From: H111-94 sp034436045 | Lineage (GTDB): Bacteria > Chloroflexota > Ktedonobacteria > Ktedonobacterales > Ktedonobacteraceae | NCBI GenBank assembly: GCA_034436045.1 | Contig: DAOTVZ010000312.1 | Span: forward strand, 1 to 22,639 | Length of the DNA stretch: 22,639 nucleotides | Reading direction: 5' to 3' | In this document: in pieces, positions 1-6,272 of the stretch | Layout of the letters: every line of letters starts with the position of its first letter | Numbering within the stretch: the stretch's first letter is position 1 | Notes under the pieces: model-generated | The model's input: the letters and a program-made list of their open reading frames with translations, nothing else | Told to the model about the DNA's origin: nothing | Databases searched by the model: none | Translations under genes and position numbers: made by a program

Positions 1-371
1 TCAAGGGCATTTTTACATGCGATCCGAGTCTCTTCCGTTGGGGCAGGGCAGGCATCTCGGTTGAGATTGAAACCCGCCAATAGCAGATGCTTTTGCGCTA
101 TTGCTCTTGCGTTGGGGCAGGGCAGGCATCTCGGTTGAGATTGAAACTCGAGACGTTCGAGGGTCCGATAGGCGAGATCGATCTGCGTTGGGGCAGGGCA
201 GGCATCTCGCTGGAGATTGAAACGCTACCCAACTCAGGGTTGGTGATGCAGTTGCCAGGGTTGGGGCAGAGCAGGCATCTCGCTGGAGATTGAAACTCGG
301 AGTAGTCGTTTGAGAGGTTGGTCCCGACCTGGATGGTTGGGGCAGAGCAGACATCTCGCTGGAGATTAAAC
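1..371 (+). CRISPR. CRISPR array, trailer (old) end, continuing off the left edge
   Basis: Five direct repeats of 37 nt lie at 37-73, 111-147, 187-223, 260-296 and 336-371 (the last is 36 nt). They are separated by unrelated spacers of 37, 39, 36 and 39 nt. Bases 1-36 are spacer-sized, so another repeat should end just left of the window. Repeats begin GTTGGGGC and end GATTGAAAC; an ATTGAAAC end is the usual crRNA 5' handle, so the array is read on the + strand. Repeats 1 and 2 are identical. Repeat 3 changes the centre, repeat 4 adds GCAGAG for GCAGGG, and repeat 5 has a further substitution and has lost one base. This increasing decay rightward marks 371 as the leader-distal end. No cas gene is in the window, so the type cannot be assigned. 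Confidence 0.96.
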
Positions 372-380
372 TATAGTCAA

Positions 381-423
381 AAGAAAACCGTGGTCAGTTT
401 CGTGAAGTGACCACGGTTTTCTT
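381..423. terminator. Strong hairpin just after the CRISPR array
   Basis: A perfect 16-bp inverted repeat (381-396 with 408-423) encloses an 11-nt loop. The right arm ends in a T-rich run, GGTTTTCTT, and the left arm starts with AAGAAAACC. It therefore reads as a terminator on both strands, for the array (+) and for the coiled-coil gene (-). Confidence 0.75.
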
Positions 424-429
424 GGCAGG

Positions 430-450
430 ATAGCAGATACATTTGCGCTA
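430..450 (+). repeat. 21-nt near-copy of CRISPR spacer 1 (80-100)
   Basis: Bases 430-450 match bases 80-100, inside the first complete spacer, at 19 of 21 positions and on the same strand. The only differences are two substitutions in the middle. Extended to the whole 37-nt spacer the match falls to about 24 of 37. Both copies are bounded by TAGC and GCTA, a short dyad with a 12-nt centre. Position 448-450 is the stop codon of the coiled-coil gene on the other strand. Confidence 0.8.
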
Positions 451-870
451 GGGATGTTGTGGTTTTTCTGGGAGCCGCGCGAGAATCTCGGTCAGCAGCC
501 TTTCCATATGCCCCAGTTGCTGATTGATACCGCTGAATTGCTGGTCATGGTGGTCGAAGCGGCGATCATGCTGGTCAAACCGTTGATCATGCTGATCAAA
601 CCGTTGATCATGCTGGTCAAAGCGCCGATCATGCTGGTCGAAGCGCCGATCATGCTGGTCAAACCGTTGATTCATATCATCCCTGAGGTTACTTACCTCG
701 GTGCGCAAGCCGTTGGTGAGTTCCACTTCCTTCGTTGCCAGACCAAGTAGGATCGTCAGTTCGTGCTGCACATCGCTGAGAGCGCGTCCTTGCTCAGCGT
801 GTCGAGCAAAGACTTGATGCTCTAACGCAGCGACTTTTTGTTCCAGGGCCGTCAAGCGATCTTCTTGCAT
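448..870 (-). CDS. Small coiled-coil protein with tandem 7-residue repeats
   Basis: About 140 residues from an ATG at 868-870. This start follows an AGAGGA 10 bases upstream; a longer open frame would overlap the Rha gene and has no ribosome site. Residues 1-60 look like a predicted coiled coil (LTALEQKVAALEHQVFA and onward). Then come six tandem 7-residue units of the form RFDQHDR/Q (DNA 541-666), followed by a leucine-rich C-terminus. No enzyme motif or membrane segment is visible. Heptads of this type occur in phage and mobile-element coiled-coil proteins, but the function is unknown. It lies downstream of the Rha gene on the same strand, 121 bases away, with a hairpin between them, so it may be expressed separately. 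The real start could be the ATG at 894. Confidence 0.7.
   Translation of the reverse strand: MQEDRLTALEQKVAALEHQVFARHAEQGRALSDVQHELTILLGLATKEVELTNGLRTEVSNLRDDMNQRFDQHDRRFDQHDRRFDQHDQRFDQHDQRFDQHDRRFDHHDQQFSGINQQLGHMERLLTEILARLPEKPQHP
541..666 (-). repeat. Six tandem 21-bp coding repeats
   Basis: Six in-frame 21-bp units encode RFDQHDR-like heptads inside the coiled-coil gene. Units differ by a few substitutions, mostly CGG/CAA in the seventh codon. Every unit contains GATCATG or a close variant. Such arrays expand and contract by slippage while keeping frame. Confidence 0.9.
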
Positions 871-940
871 GGGCAGAGAATCCTCTCTTTTCATCAATGA
901 GCCGATACAATCATAACATACAAAACGCAGACTTGTGAAC

Positions 941-976
941 TCACTCATCGCAGGTAGCGAACCTGCGAGCGAGTGA
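941..976. other. Stem-loop between the Rha and coiled-coil genes
   Basis: TCGCAGGT (948-955) pairs with ACCTGCGA (961-968) around a 5-nt loop. After a small internal loop, TCACTC (941-946) pairs with GAGTGA (971-976). No U-tract follows on the minus strand, so it is a weak terminator candidate or a processing or attenuation structure in the minus-strand transcript. Confidence 0.5.
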
Positions 977-991
977 AAAACCTCAAGAGAT

Positions 992-1708
992 TCATTCTCT
1001 CGGTTGAGGCTGAGGCAAAGCCAGGGCATGAGCCTTGAGGTACGCAGGAAAGTGGTGTCTGAGATAATGGGTCTGGAACCAGTCCCGAAACGCACCTAAC
1101 CAGGCGTTTGGGTAGATGTTGGCAGCTTGCACCCCGCGCCTATCTGGATAGTGATGAGGATATTGCCTGACCAGGGACAGATCGAGTCCGAGGTGACGGG
1201 CGTGCTTACACCACATCTGGCCCACGCTCATGTCCGGTACCGCATCCTCCCTGAGATGTGCCCCCTGAAATTCCAGACTCCAACACACCGCCGCGATCTC
1301 GTTAAAGACACACCAGTACCCATCAGGAATGCGTGTGCGTTCGTTGAAGAGCGCCAGGCGCTTCTGCCAGAGATGGTTGATGGTGAGAAGAGAGGCTTGT
1401 TGCTTTCGCGCTACCGAAAATGCCTTTGTCAGTTTGAGCTTGAAGTTGACTACCTGGCTCGTATTACGGCTTAACGTAGCTGCGAAGATTGCCTGATCTT
1501 CGTTAAGCAAGGCGAAGGTCTCAGGGCGTCCACGCCCTCCGATTTTTCCGATTTGAAATCGGAAAATTCCTAGCTCTTCAAGTTTTGTCTGATGGGTACG
1601 TAGTATCCTTATAAAACTCTCATGCTCGACCCCAAGTGATTGTGCCACAAGACGGCTATCAATGCGATGTTCACCCTCTACCTGGATAATTGTCAGCTCT
1701 TGTGTCAT
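992..1708 (-). CDS. Rha-family phage regulatory protein with P63C-like C-terminus
   Basis: 238 residues from the ATG at 1706-1708, chosen because AAGGAG sits 8 bases upstream; the frame is open 84 bases further. Residues 10-105 resemble the Rha phage regulator family: a winged-helix-like start (RIDSRLVAQSLGVEHESF), then GRPETFALLNEDQ (60-72) and a TLSRNTSQVV block (78-87). Residues 113-225 carry a second block (LFNERTRIPDGYW, VPDMSVGQMW, YPHHYPDRR, PNAWLGAFRDWF) that resembles the P63C domain found on phage-type regulators. Rha proteins are known from temperate phages and interfere with lytic growth in some hosts. Here no structural phage genes are near, so this is a solo element or phage remnant. 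The gene sits between the CRISPR tail and a decayed CRISPR-like repeat. Domain assignment is from memory of family motifs. Confidence 0.8.
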   Translation of the reverse strand: MTQELTIIQVEGEHRIDSRLVAQSLGVEHESFIRILRTHQTKLEELGIFRFQIGKIGGRGRPETFALLNEDQAIFAATLSRNTSQVVNFKLKLTKAFSVARKQQASLLTINHLWQKRLALFNERTRIPDGYWCVFNEIAAVCWSLEFQGAHLREDAVPDMSVGQMWCKHARHLGLDLSLVRQYPHHYPDRRGVQAANIYPNAWLGAFRDWFQTHYLRHHFPAYLKAHALALPQPQPRE

Positions 1709-1782
1709 CGCTTCCACTCCTTGCGTGTGTTGTGCCTTGCTCGCTTTGGCTGGCCTGATAGGTGCTGTTTGTGCGTGTTCAG

Positions 1783-1827
1783 AGACAAGCATTGCTGGAT
1801 CGAATGCTTATCTATCTTGTCTACAAG
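1783..1827. promoter_or_regulatory. Cluster of dyads upstream of the Rha gene
   Basis: AAGCATT (1787-1793) is the inverse of AATGCTT (1803-1809). AGACAAG (1783-1789) is the inverse of CTTGTCT (1816-1822). CTTGT (1816-1820) faces ACAAG (1823-1827). The nested symmetry lies 75-120 bases upstream of the Rha start and could be an operator or a recombination site. No factor is assigned. Confidence 0.4.
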
Positions 1828-1852
1828 GCTACAAATGTTGAGGGGGGCTGAA

Positions 1853-1880
1853 GCAGAGGCGGCATTCGGTGGAGATTGAC
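1853..1880 (+). repeat. Decayed orphan CRISPR-like repeat
   Basis: GCAGAG, two unlike bases, GGCAT, TCG, one unlike base, and TGGAGATTGA appear in the same order and spacing as in array repeat 4 (260-296). That is 24 matches over about 28 aligned columns with a single-base gap. The ending AAAC is lost. The versions used (GCAGAG, TGGAGATTG) are those of the array's degenerate right end, not of its fresh repeats. A GTTGAGGGGGG at 1837-1847 and CCCCCCAAC at 1880-1888 flank it and could pair. Confidence 0.6.
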
Positions 1881-2019
1881 CCCCCAACACGTGACAGCCA
1901 ATCTGACAGCAATCTTGGCGAACACGTCTGAACGGCAGTGGTCAGGGATGAACGTAAAAATGAGCGAATGTGCCAGGAGAAGCCGTCAAAGCAGTGCGGT
2001 CGTCGCCGGTTTTAAGCTG

Positions 2020-2028
2020 TGGTATACT
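2020..2028 (+). promoter_or_regulatory. Extended -10 promoter candidate for the TSUP gene
   Basis: TGGTATACT fits the extended -10 pattern TGnTATAAT. No good -35 is seen. Transcription from here would begin near 2035, which supports the ATG at 2073 rather than the upstream GTG at 2019. The rest of 1890-2019 shows no gene. Confidence 0.45.
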
Positions 2029-2072
2029 CAACGTATAACCGTTCGACCAGCTTAATTGAGGTTTTCCGAGGC

Positions 2073-2843
2073 ATGGTTTTATCGTATCTACTCCTCTTCG
2101 TGGCCGCCATTATCGGTGGCACGATAAACTCTGTCGCGGGTGGCGGCAGTTTCTTTACGTTTCCGGCGTTGATCTTCACAGGTGTGCCCGCCATCATAGC
2201 CAACGCGACTAGCACGGTGGCCATCTGGCCCGGCTCGGTTGCCAGTGCCGGAGCCTATCGGCGCGAGGTGATGAAACAGCCACGTGCTATCTTTCTCATC
2301 CTCATAAGTATCAGTCTCATTGGAGGCGCGCTGGGCGCGGTACTACTGCTACACACGCCGCAAGCATTCTTCGTCGCTCTGGTACCTTATTTGCTACTGC
2401 TTGCTACCTTGCTCTTCACGTTCAGCCCTACCATCACGGCTCGTTTGCGCAAGCATAGTAGTGGTAGCATCAGGCGTTCAGTAGGCAACATCATAGGAGT
2501 TTCAATTGCGCAACTCATTATTGCCACCTACGGCGGCTACTTTGGTGGCGGTATCGGTATCCTGATGCTGGGCACACTGGCAATGATGGGTATGGAGAAC
2601 ATCCACGAGATGAACGCCGTTAAGACCGTACTGGCAAGCTGCATCAATGGTGTAGCCGTCGTCATCTTTATTGTTGACAGGGCCGTGACATGGCCCCAGG
2701 CCATCGTGATGATTATTGGCGCAACTATCGGCGGCTACGGCGGAGCAGCGCTGGCCCGAAAAATCGAGCAGAAGTGGATTCGTCTGTTCGTCATCATTGT
2801 CGGTTTTGCGCTCACCCTGTACTTCTTCATCCACGGTGCCTGA
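2073..2843 (+). CDS. TSUP (TauE/SafE, DUF81) family membrane permease
   Basis: 256 residues from the ATG at 2073; the frame is open from a GTG at 2019, but that codon overlaps the predicted -10. The protein is very hydrophobic, with seven to eight membrane segments. It opens with the family hallmark NSVAGGGSFFTFPAL (residues 19-33) inside the first repeat. A second glycine-rich motif, YGGYFGGGIGILML, starts the second half, matching the two-repeat layout of TSUP proteins. Members move small anions such as sulfite, sulfoacetate or other sulfur or organic acids across the cytoplasmic membrane, usually exporting. The substrate cannot be told from sequence. It is a single gene with its own promoter; the next gene starts about 200 bases later with another promoter. 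Confidence 0.9.
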   Translation: MVLSYLLLFVAAIIGGTINSVAGGGSFFTFPALIFTGVPAIIANATSTVAIWPGSVASAGAYRREVMKQPRAIFLILISISLIGGALGAVLLLHTPQAFFVALVPYLLLLATLLFTFSPTITARLRKHSSGSIRRSVGNIIGVSIAQLIIATYGGYFGGGIGILMLGTLAMMGMENIHEMNAVKTVLASCINGVAVVIFIVDRAVTWPQAIVMIIGATIGGYGGAALARKIEQKWIRLFVIIVGFALTLYFFIHGA

Positions 2844-2927
2844 TCACTCTCCTGTATGTTGACCATTTCGATCCCATAGGAGCATGATAATGAACTTCTC
2901 ACCCAAAGTCGGCAAGGGTACCATCCC

Positions 2928-2955
2928 GTAGGGGCGGGATCACTCACGCCCCTAC
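2928..2955. repeat. Intergenic palindrome
   Basis: GTAGGGGCG (2928-2936) pairs perfectly with CGCCCCTAC (2947-2955) around a 10-nt loop. Flanking CC and GG can extend the stem with a bulge. There is no T-tract. It resembles the GTAGGGGC-type palindromic repeats scattered between genes in several Chloroflexota. It may also end the TSUP transcript. Confidence 0.55.
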
Positions 2956-2977
2956 CGGAATGGCATCAGGCGGGAAG

Positions 2978-3006
2978 TTTACTGACAAAAGCAGTGTTTT
3001 TATAAA
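2978..3006 (+). promoter_or_regulatory. Promoter candidate for the DHA2 exporter, overlapped by a dyad
   Basis: TTTACT (2978-2983), 17 bases, then TATAAA (3001-3006) gives a fair housekeeping-type promoter about 45 bases before the start codon. AGTGTTT and AAACAGCACT form an imperfect dyad across the -10, a plausible operator for a drug-responsive repressor. No such regulator gene is adjacent. Confidence 0.45.
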
Positions 3007-3051
3007 CAGCACTATTTTTTACCGCGTAGCGAAAAGAACACGGACCATGTC

Positions 3052-4545
3052 ATGGCACAACAAAAAACAAATCTAACAGAGGTCACATCCTCTGCTTCTG
3101 CTGGTGCCGTTCAACAGCAACTGGATGATGAAAAACAGGTCAGTAAATGGACGGTGCTGGCTATTGTGGGTGTTGGCGTCTTTATGGCAACCCTGGACTC
3201 CTCTATCGTCAACATCAGTTTACCGGTCATTGCCCATGAATTTCACGTGGGTTTGAACGGTGCGGTGGAGTGGGTTATCATCGCCTACCTGGTCATGACG
3301 GCGGGTATTCTTTTGAGCGCCGGGCGGCTCGCCGACATGATTGGGCGCAAAGCGGTCTGGATTATGGGGCTGATCATCTTCACCAGTGGCTCGGCCCTTT
3401 GTGGCGCTGCCCCATCGCTCGCTCTCTTGATCGCTTTCCGTGCCTTCCAGGGCATTGGTGGCTCGCTACTCTTTGCATCTAGCCCGGCTATGCTAACCAG
3501 AGCGTTTCCGCCGGAAGAGCGCGGGCGTGCGCTCGGCCTCAACGCCGTCATTGTTTCGCTGGGCGTGAGCGTTGGGCCAACGCTGGGCGGCTTCCTGACC
3601 ACCATCTCGTGGCGCTTGATCTTCTATGTCAATGTGCCCATTGGCATTGTGGGCATCATAGCAACATGGCTCCTGCTCAAAGAACGGTTGCAGCGCAACG
3701 CGGGAAAATTTGACCCCTGGGGGGCCATTCTCCTCGCTATCGGGTTAATTACGATCACCGCTGCCATCTCATTCGGAGAGGAACTGGGCTGGACATCGCT
3801 CCCCATTGTCGGCGCAATCATTGTGGGCCTGATCGCGCTGTGCATTCTACCCTTTGTGGAGAAGCGGGCCGCCAATCCGGTGCTGGATCTGAGCCTGTTC
3901 AACAACCGGGTCTTTGTCTCGGCCAACCTGAGCCTGGTGCTGAGCTTCCTGGCGCTCTTCGCCGTCAGCTTCATGATGCCGTTTTACCTGGAACAACTGA
4001 AGCAGTACCCAACGGCAGAGGTTGGTCTTCTGCTGACACCATTGCCGGTGACCATCGCTTTCATCGCACCCTTTAGCGGTGCGCTGGCCGACCGCATCGG
4101 CACACGCTGGCTTGCCGCCGGTGGACTGGCTATCGCCTGCATCGGCCTCGCCCTGCTGAGCCAGTTGAATGCAAACTCCAGTCTCTTCGACATCATCTGG
4201 CGGCTGGTCTTCACGGGCGTTGGGCAAGCCATCTTCCAATCGCCGAACAACAGCGCGCTCATGGGATCGGCTCCACGCAACCGGCAAGGCAGTGCCTCTG
4301 GCTTTCTGGCGACCGGGCGCGTGATCGGACAGAGCCTCAGCGTGGCTTTAGCCGGTACCATCTTTGCCGCCCTGCGTGGTGCATTTGCAGGCAATGCGCT
4401 CGTCACACACCAGTACACGACCACAGTGCAGGCGCTGCAAAACACGTTCGCGCACGCCTTCCAGATCACTTTCCTGGTTTGTGCCGCCATCGCCTTTATC
4501 GGTGTCTTTACCTCGCTGGTACGCGGCAAAGAGGCTCTTAAATAA
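3052..4545 (+). CDS. MFS multidrug exporter, DHA2 (EmrB/QacA) family, 14 TM
   Basis: 497 residues, the normal length for the family. Predicted 14 membrane helices after a 32-residue hydrophilic start. The key acidic residue of helix 1 is in the motif MATLDSSIVNISLP (Asp49). The loop 2-3 motif A is GRLADMIGRK (91-100). Arg130 starts the RAFQGIGGS motif. The antiporter motif C is VSLGVSVGPTLGG (168-180), followed by WRLIFYVNVPIG (187-198). These place it with proton-driven drug and toxin exporters of the cytoplasmic membrane. The substrate is unknown. The ribosome site is weak, and the ATG at 3052 is the first after the promoter. The gene stands alone and shares a bidirectional terminator with the convergent HTH gene. 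Confidence 0.93.
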   Translation: MAQQKTNLTEVTSSASAGAVQQQLDDEKQVSKWTVLAIVGVGVFMATLDSSIVNISLPVIAHEFHVGLNGAVEWVIIAYLVMTAGILLSAGRLADMIGRKAVWIMGLIIFTSGSALCGAAPSLALLIAFRAFQGIGGSLLFASSPAMLTRAFPPEERGRALGLNAVIVSLGVSVGPTLGGFLTTISWRLIFYVNVPIGIVGIIATWLLLKERLQRNAGKFDPWGAILLAIGLITITAAISFGEELGWTSLPIVGAIIVGLIALCILPFVEKRAANPVLDLSLFNNRVFVSANLSLVLSFLALFAVSFMMPFYLEQLKQYPTAEVGLLLTPLPVTIAFIAPFSGALADRIGTRWLAAGGLAIACIGLALLSQLNANSSLFDIIWRLVFTGVGQAIFQSPNNSALMGSAPRNRQGSASGFLATGRVIGQSLSVALAGTIFAALRGAFAGNALVTHQYTTTVQALQNTFAHAFQITFLVCAAIAFIGVFTSLVRGKEALK

Positions 4546-4548
4546 AGC

Positions 4549-4569
4549 GGCGGGGAAAATATCCCCGCC
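4549..4569. terminator. Shared terminator between the exporter and HTH genes
   Basis: GGCGGGGA (4549-4556) pairs with TCCCCGCC (4562-4569) around AAATA. ATTATTCTT follows on +, and GCTTTATTT follows on -. It lies between two convergent stop codons (4545 and 4571). Confidence 0.85.
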
Positions 4570-4570
4570 A

Positions 4571-5191
4571 TTATTCTTCCTGCCAGAACCGCTTATCTTC
4601 TTCTGTCATATCGCTCTTATTGATGGCATCGGCAAAGTTCTCGCCCCCGGCCTGGGCGCTTTTGTGCTGCATGTTGCGCGCCGCCGTGCGCGTCTGACGC
4701 CGATAGACCGGATCGAGTGGCCGACTATTATCCAGCAGCGTTGCGAACTGCTCGGCGCTGATCTGGAAAAAGGTGGCCAGACGCTCTAACTGACGCTGGC
4801 TCAGGCTGCTGGCGGCAATGGCACCGCGCTCAAGCTTATCCCAGACGCTCATCGAGAGCCGCAAACCGCTCGCTACCGCCGTTTTACGCAGATTAGCCGC
4901 CTTGCGCAATTCGGCAAGCGTTTTGACAGTCAGCGATGGTGGGAAAACCTGCTGCATCGCGCGCCGCAAGGCTCGTTGCGCCAGCAATTCCAGCGCGGGA
5001 CTCTGCTCTTCCGCCATCTCGGCCACATCGGCCTGCGCTCCACCGGAGGCATGATACGCGGCGATAAAGTCAATGAGATCGTTCTGATAATCAGGATGGT
5101 CTTGTAGAATATGTAATTGTTGCTGGGTATCACCGGCATCTCTGGCTGCCAACCACGCTATTTTCAATCGCTGTAATTCCTCTTTTGTCAT
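4571..5191 (-). CDS. HTH protein translationally coupled to an ECF-like sigma factor
   Basis: 206 residues. Its ATG (5189-5191) overlaps the sigma-factor stop codon as ATGA, so the two are almost certainly co-translated. Residues 1-80 are helical and acidic. Residues 91-156 look like an XRE-type helix-turn-helix (LAELRKAANLRKTAVASGL, then WDKLERG, LSQRQLERLATFFQIS). The C-terminal 50 residues are polar. There is no membrane segment and no zinc-binding HxxxCxxC motif, so it is not a classical membrane or ZAS anti-sigma factor. By position it may modulate the sigma factor, either as a cytosolic anti-sigma protein or as a co-regulator at the same promoters; that role is inference. The gene ends at the terminator shared with the exporter. 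Confidence 0.75.
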   Translation of the reverse strand: MTKEELQRLKIAWLAARDAGDTQQQLHILQDHPDYQNDLIDFIAAYHASGGAQADVAEMAEEQSPALELLAQRALRRAMQQVFPPSLTVKTLAELRKAANLRKTAVASGLRLSMSVWDKLERGAIAASSLSQRQLERLATFFQISAEQFATLLDNSRPLDPVYRRQTRTAARNMQHKSAQAGGENFADAINKSDMTEEDKRFWQEE

Positions 5192-6012
5192 CGCTTGCTC
5201 CCTTTCTGTTGCCTGGATTTTCCCCGCACTTTCTGCTCCCCTTGTCCCGCGCCTTCTGCCTGGACGCCGACATGGCGCTGTGGCCGAACATCCCCCTGCT
5301 CACTTTCTTTCTGAAGACAAGTACGCAGGTAGGAGCGCGCACGCTCGTAACGCAAGCGGACGGTGCGCTCGGTGTAGCCGCAGAGCCGCGCGATGTCATC
5401 CCACTTCATCTTTTCAATCGCGCGTAGCACGACAATCTTGCGATCTATCCCATCCTGGAGGTACATCAAAATGCGCATACTTTCTTCTTGCGCGTGCAAT
5501 TCCTCGTACTGATCGCCAGGATTGGCGACATCCGCTGTCAGGCCGCCCTCATCATCAGCAGGGGCAGGGTGCAACGCATCGATTAAGTAACGCGGCACGT
5601 GCTGTGGCTTACCGGAGGGGTTGCCATCATCGTCATGCCGGTACAGTAGCCCCTCTTGACGCAGGATGCGTTTGAACTCATCGACACAGAGACAACGCAA
5701 ATAATGCACAAAATTCTGGAGCAAAAATACCTCTTGAGGATTGAGAACCTCGTTGAGCAACTGTGCCGCCATATTGGCAATGGCATCCTCACGCAGTTCT
5801 GGACGATGGCGCAACCCTTGCGAATGACGCAGAAACATCGGTTTGCAGCGTTCAAGCAGCACTTCCGAGAGCCGTTGCACGCCATTATGATTACCTTGAG
5901 CCTGGAGCAAGCGAATCTCGCTCACTAACTGGCTCTCGCTAATCTCAAACCGTCCTTCAGCAGTGCGACGGCGCAACCGTTCATCCAACGTGGGGTCATT
6001 TAAATCAAGCAT
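5188..6012 (-). CDS. ECF-like RNA polymerase sigma factor
   Basis: 274 residues from the ATG at 6012, preceded by GGGGGG five bases upstream. Residues 50-120 form a diverged sigma region 2 (NFVHYLRCLCVDEFKRIL). Residues 183-232 form a clear sigma region 4: LQDGIDRKIVVLRAIEKM, then WDDIARLCGYTERTVRLRYERA. In it, the helix-turn-helix would read the -35 element. Between them is an 80-residue acidic linker, longer than in typical ECF factors. The last 40 residues are basic and Gln/Gly-rich, an unusual tail. It probably directs polymerase to a stress or development regulon. It is co-transcribed and coupled to the downstream HTH gene. The promoter upstream is a housekeeping type, and no matching ECF promoter is obvious. 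Confidence 0.8.
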   Translation of the reverse strand: MLDLNDPTLDERLRRRTAEGRFEISESQLVSEIRLLQAQGNHNGVQRLSEVLLERCKPMFLRHSQGLRHRPELREDAIANMAAQLLNEVLNPQEVFLLQNFVHYLRCLCVDEFKRILRQEGLLYRHDDDGNPSGKPQHVPRYLIDALHPAPADDEGGLTADVANPGDQYEELHAQEESMRILMYLQDGIDRKIVVLRAIEKMKWDDIARLCGYTERTVRLRYERARSYLRTCLQKESEQGDVRPQRHVGVQAEGAGQGEQKVRGKSRQQKGSKR

Positions 6013-6066
6013 ATACCCCCCAAAAGTAGTACTTACCTCTCAGGTTATCGCTTTTCTGGTTTCTAC

Positions 6067-6094
6067 ATAGTATATTCTTCTTGAAGATCGTCAA
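6067..6094 (-). promoter_or_regulatory. Promoter candidate for the sigma/HTH operon
   Basis: On the minus strand TTGACG (6089-6094) is followed after 16 bases by TACTAT (6067-6072). This gives a 5' leader of about 50 bases before the ATG at 6012. The rest of the divergent gap up to 6272 shows no gene. Confidence 0.4.
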
Positions 6095-6272
6095 TACGGA
6101 AGTGGTTTAACCCTTATTTTCGTAATGACTTTGATGGAAACACTGATCTCCAGGCAGGTAGACGCGGCAACCTTCCCTGGTTCTCAGTTTTTCTCAATTC
6201 TTGCCGAAAACTATTAGAGACTCTATCATTATCATCCTATCACTGTCTGGTTGTAGGGGAGGAAAAACAGAC

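Noticed and set aside
87..354. Open reading frames across the CRISPR array on both strands
   Set aside because: They are made of repeat and spacer sequence and have no ribosome site.
1705..1890. 61-residue minus-strand frame upstream of the Rha gene
   Set aside because: It overlaps the orphan repeat and dyads, has no ribosome site and shows no family features.
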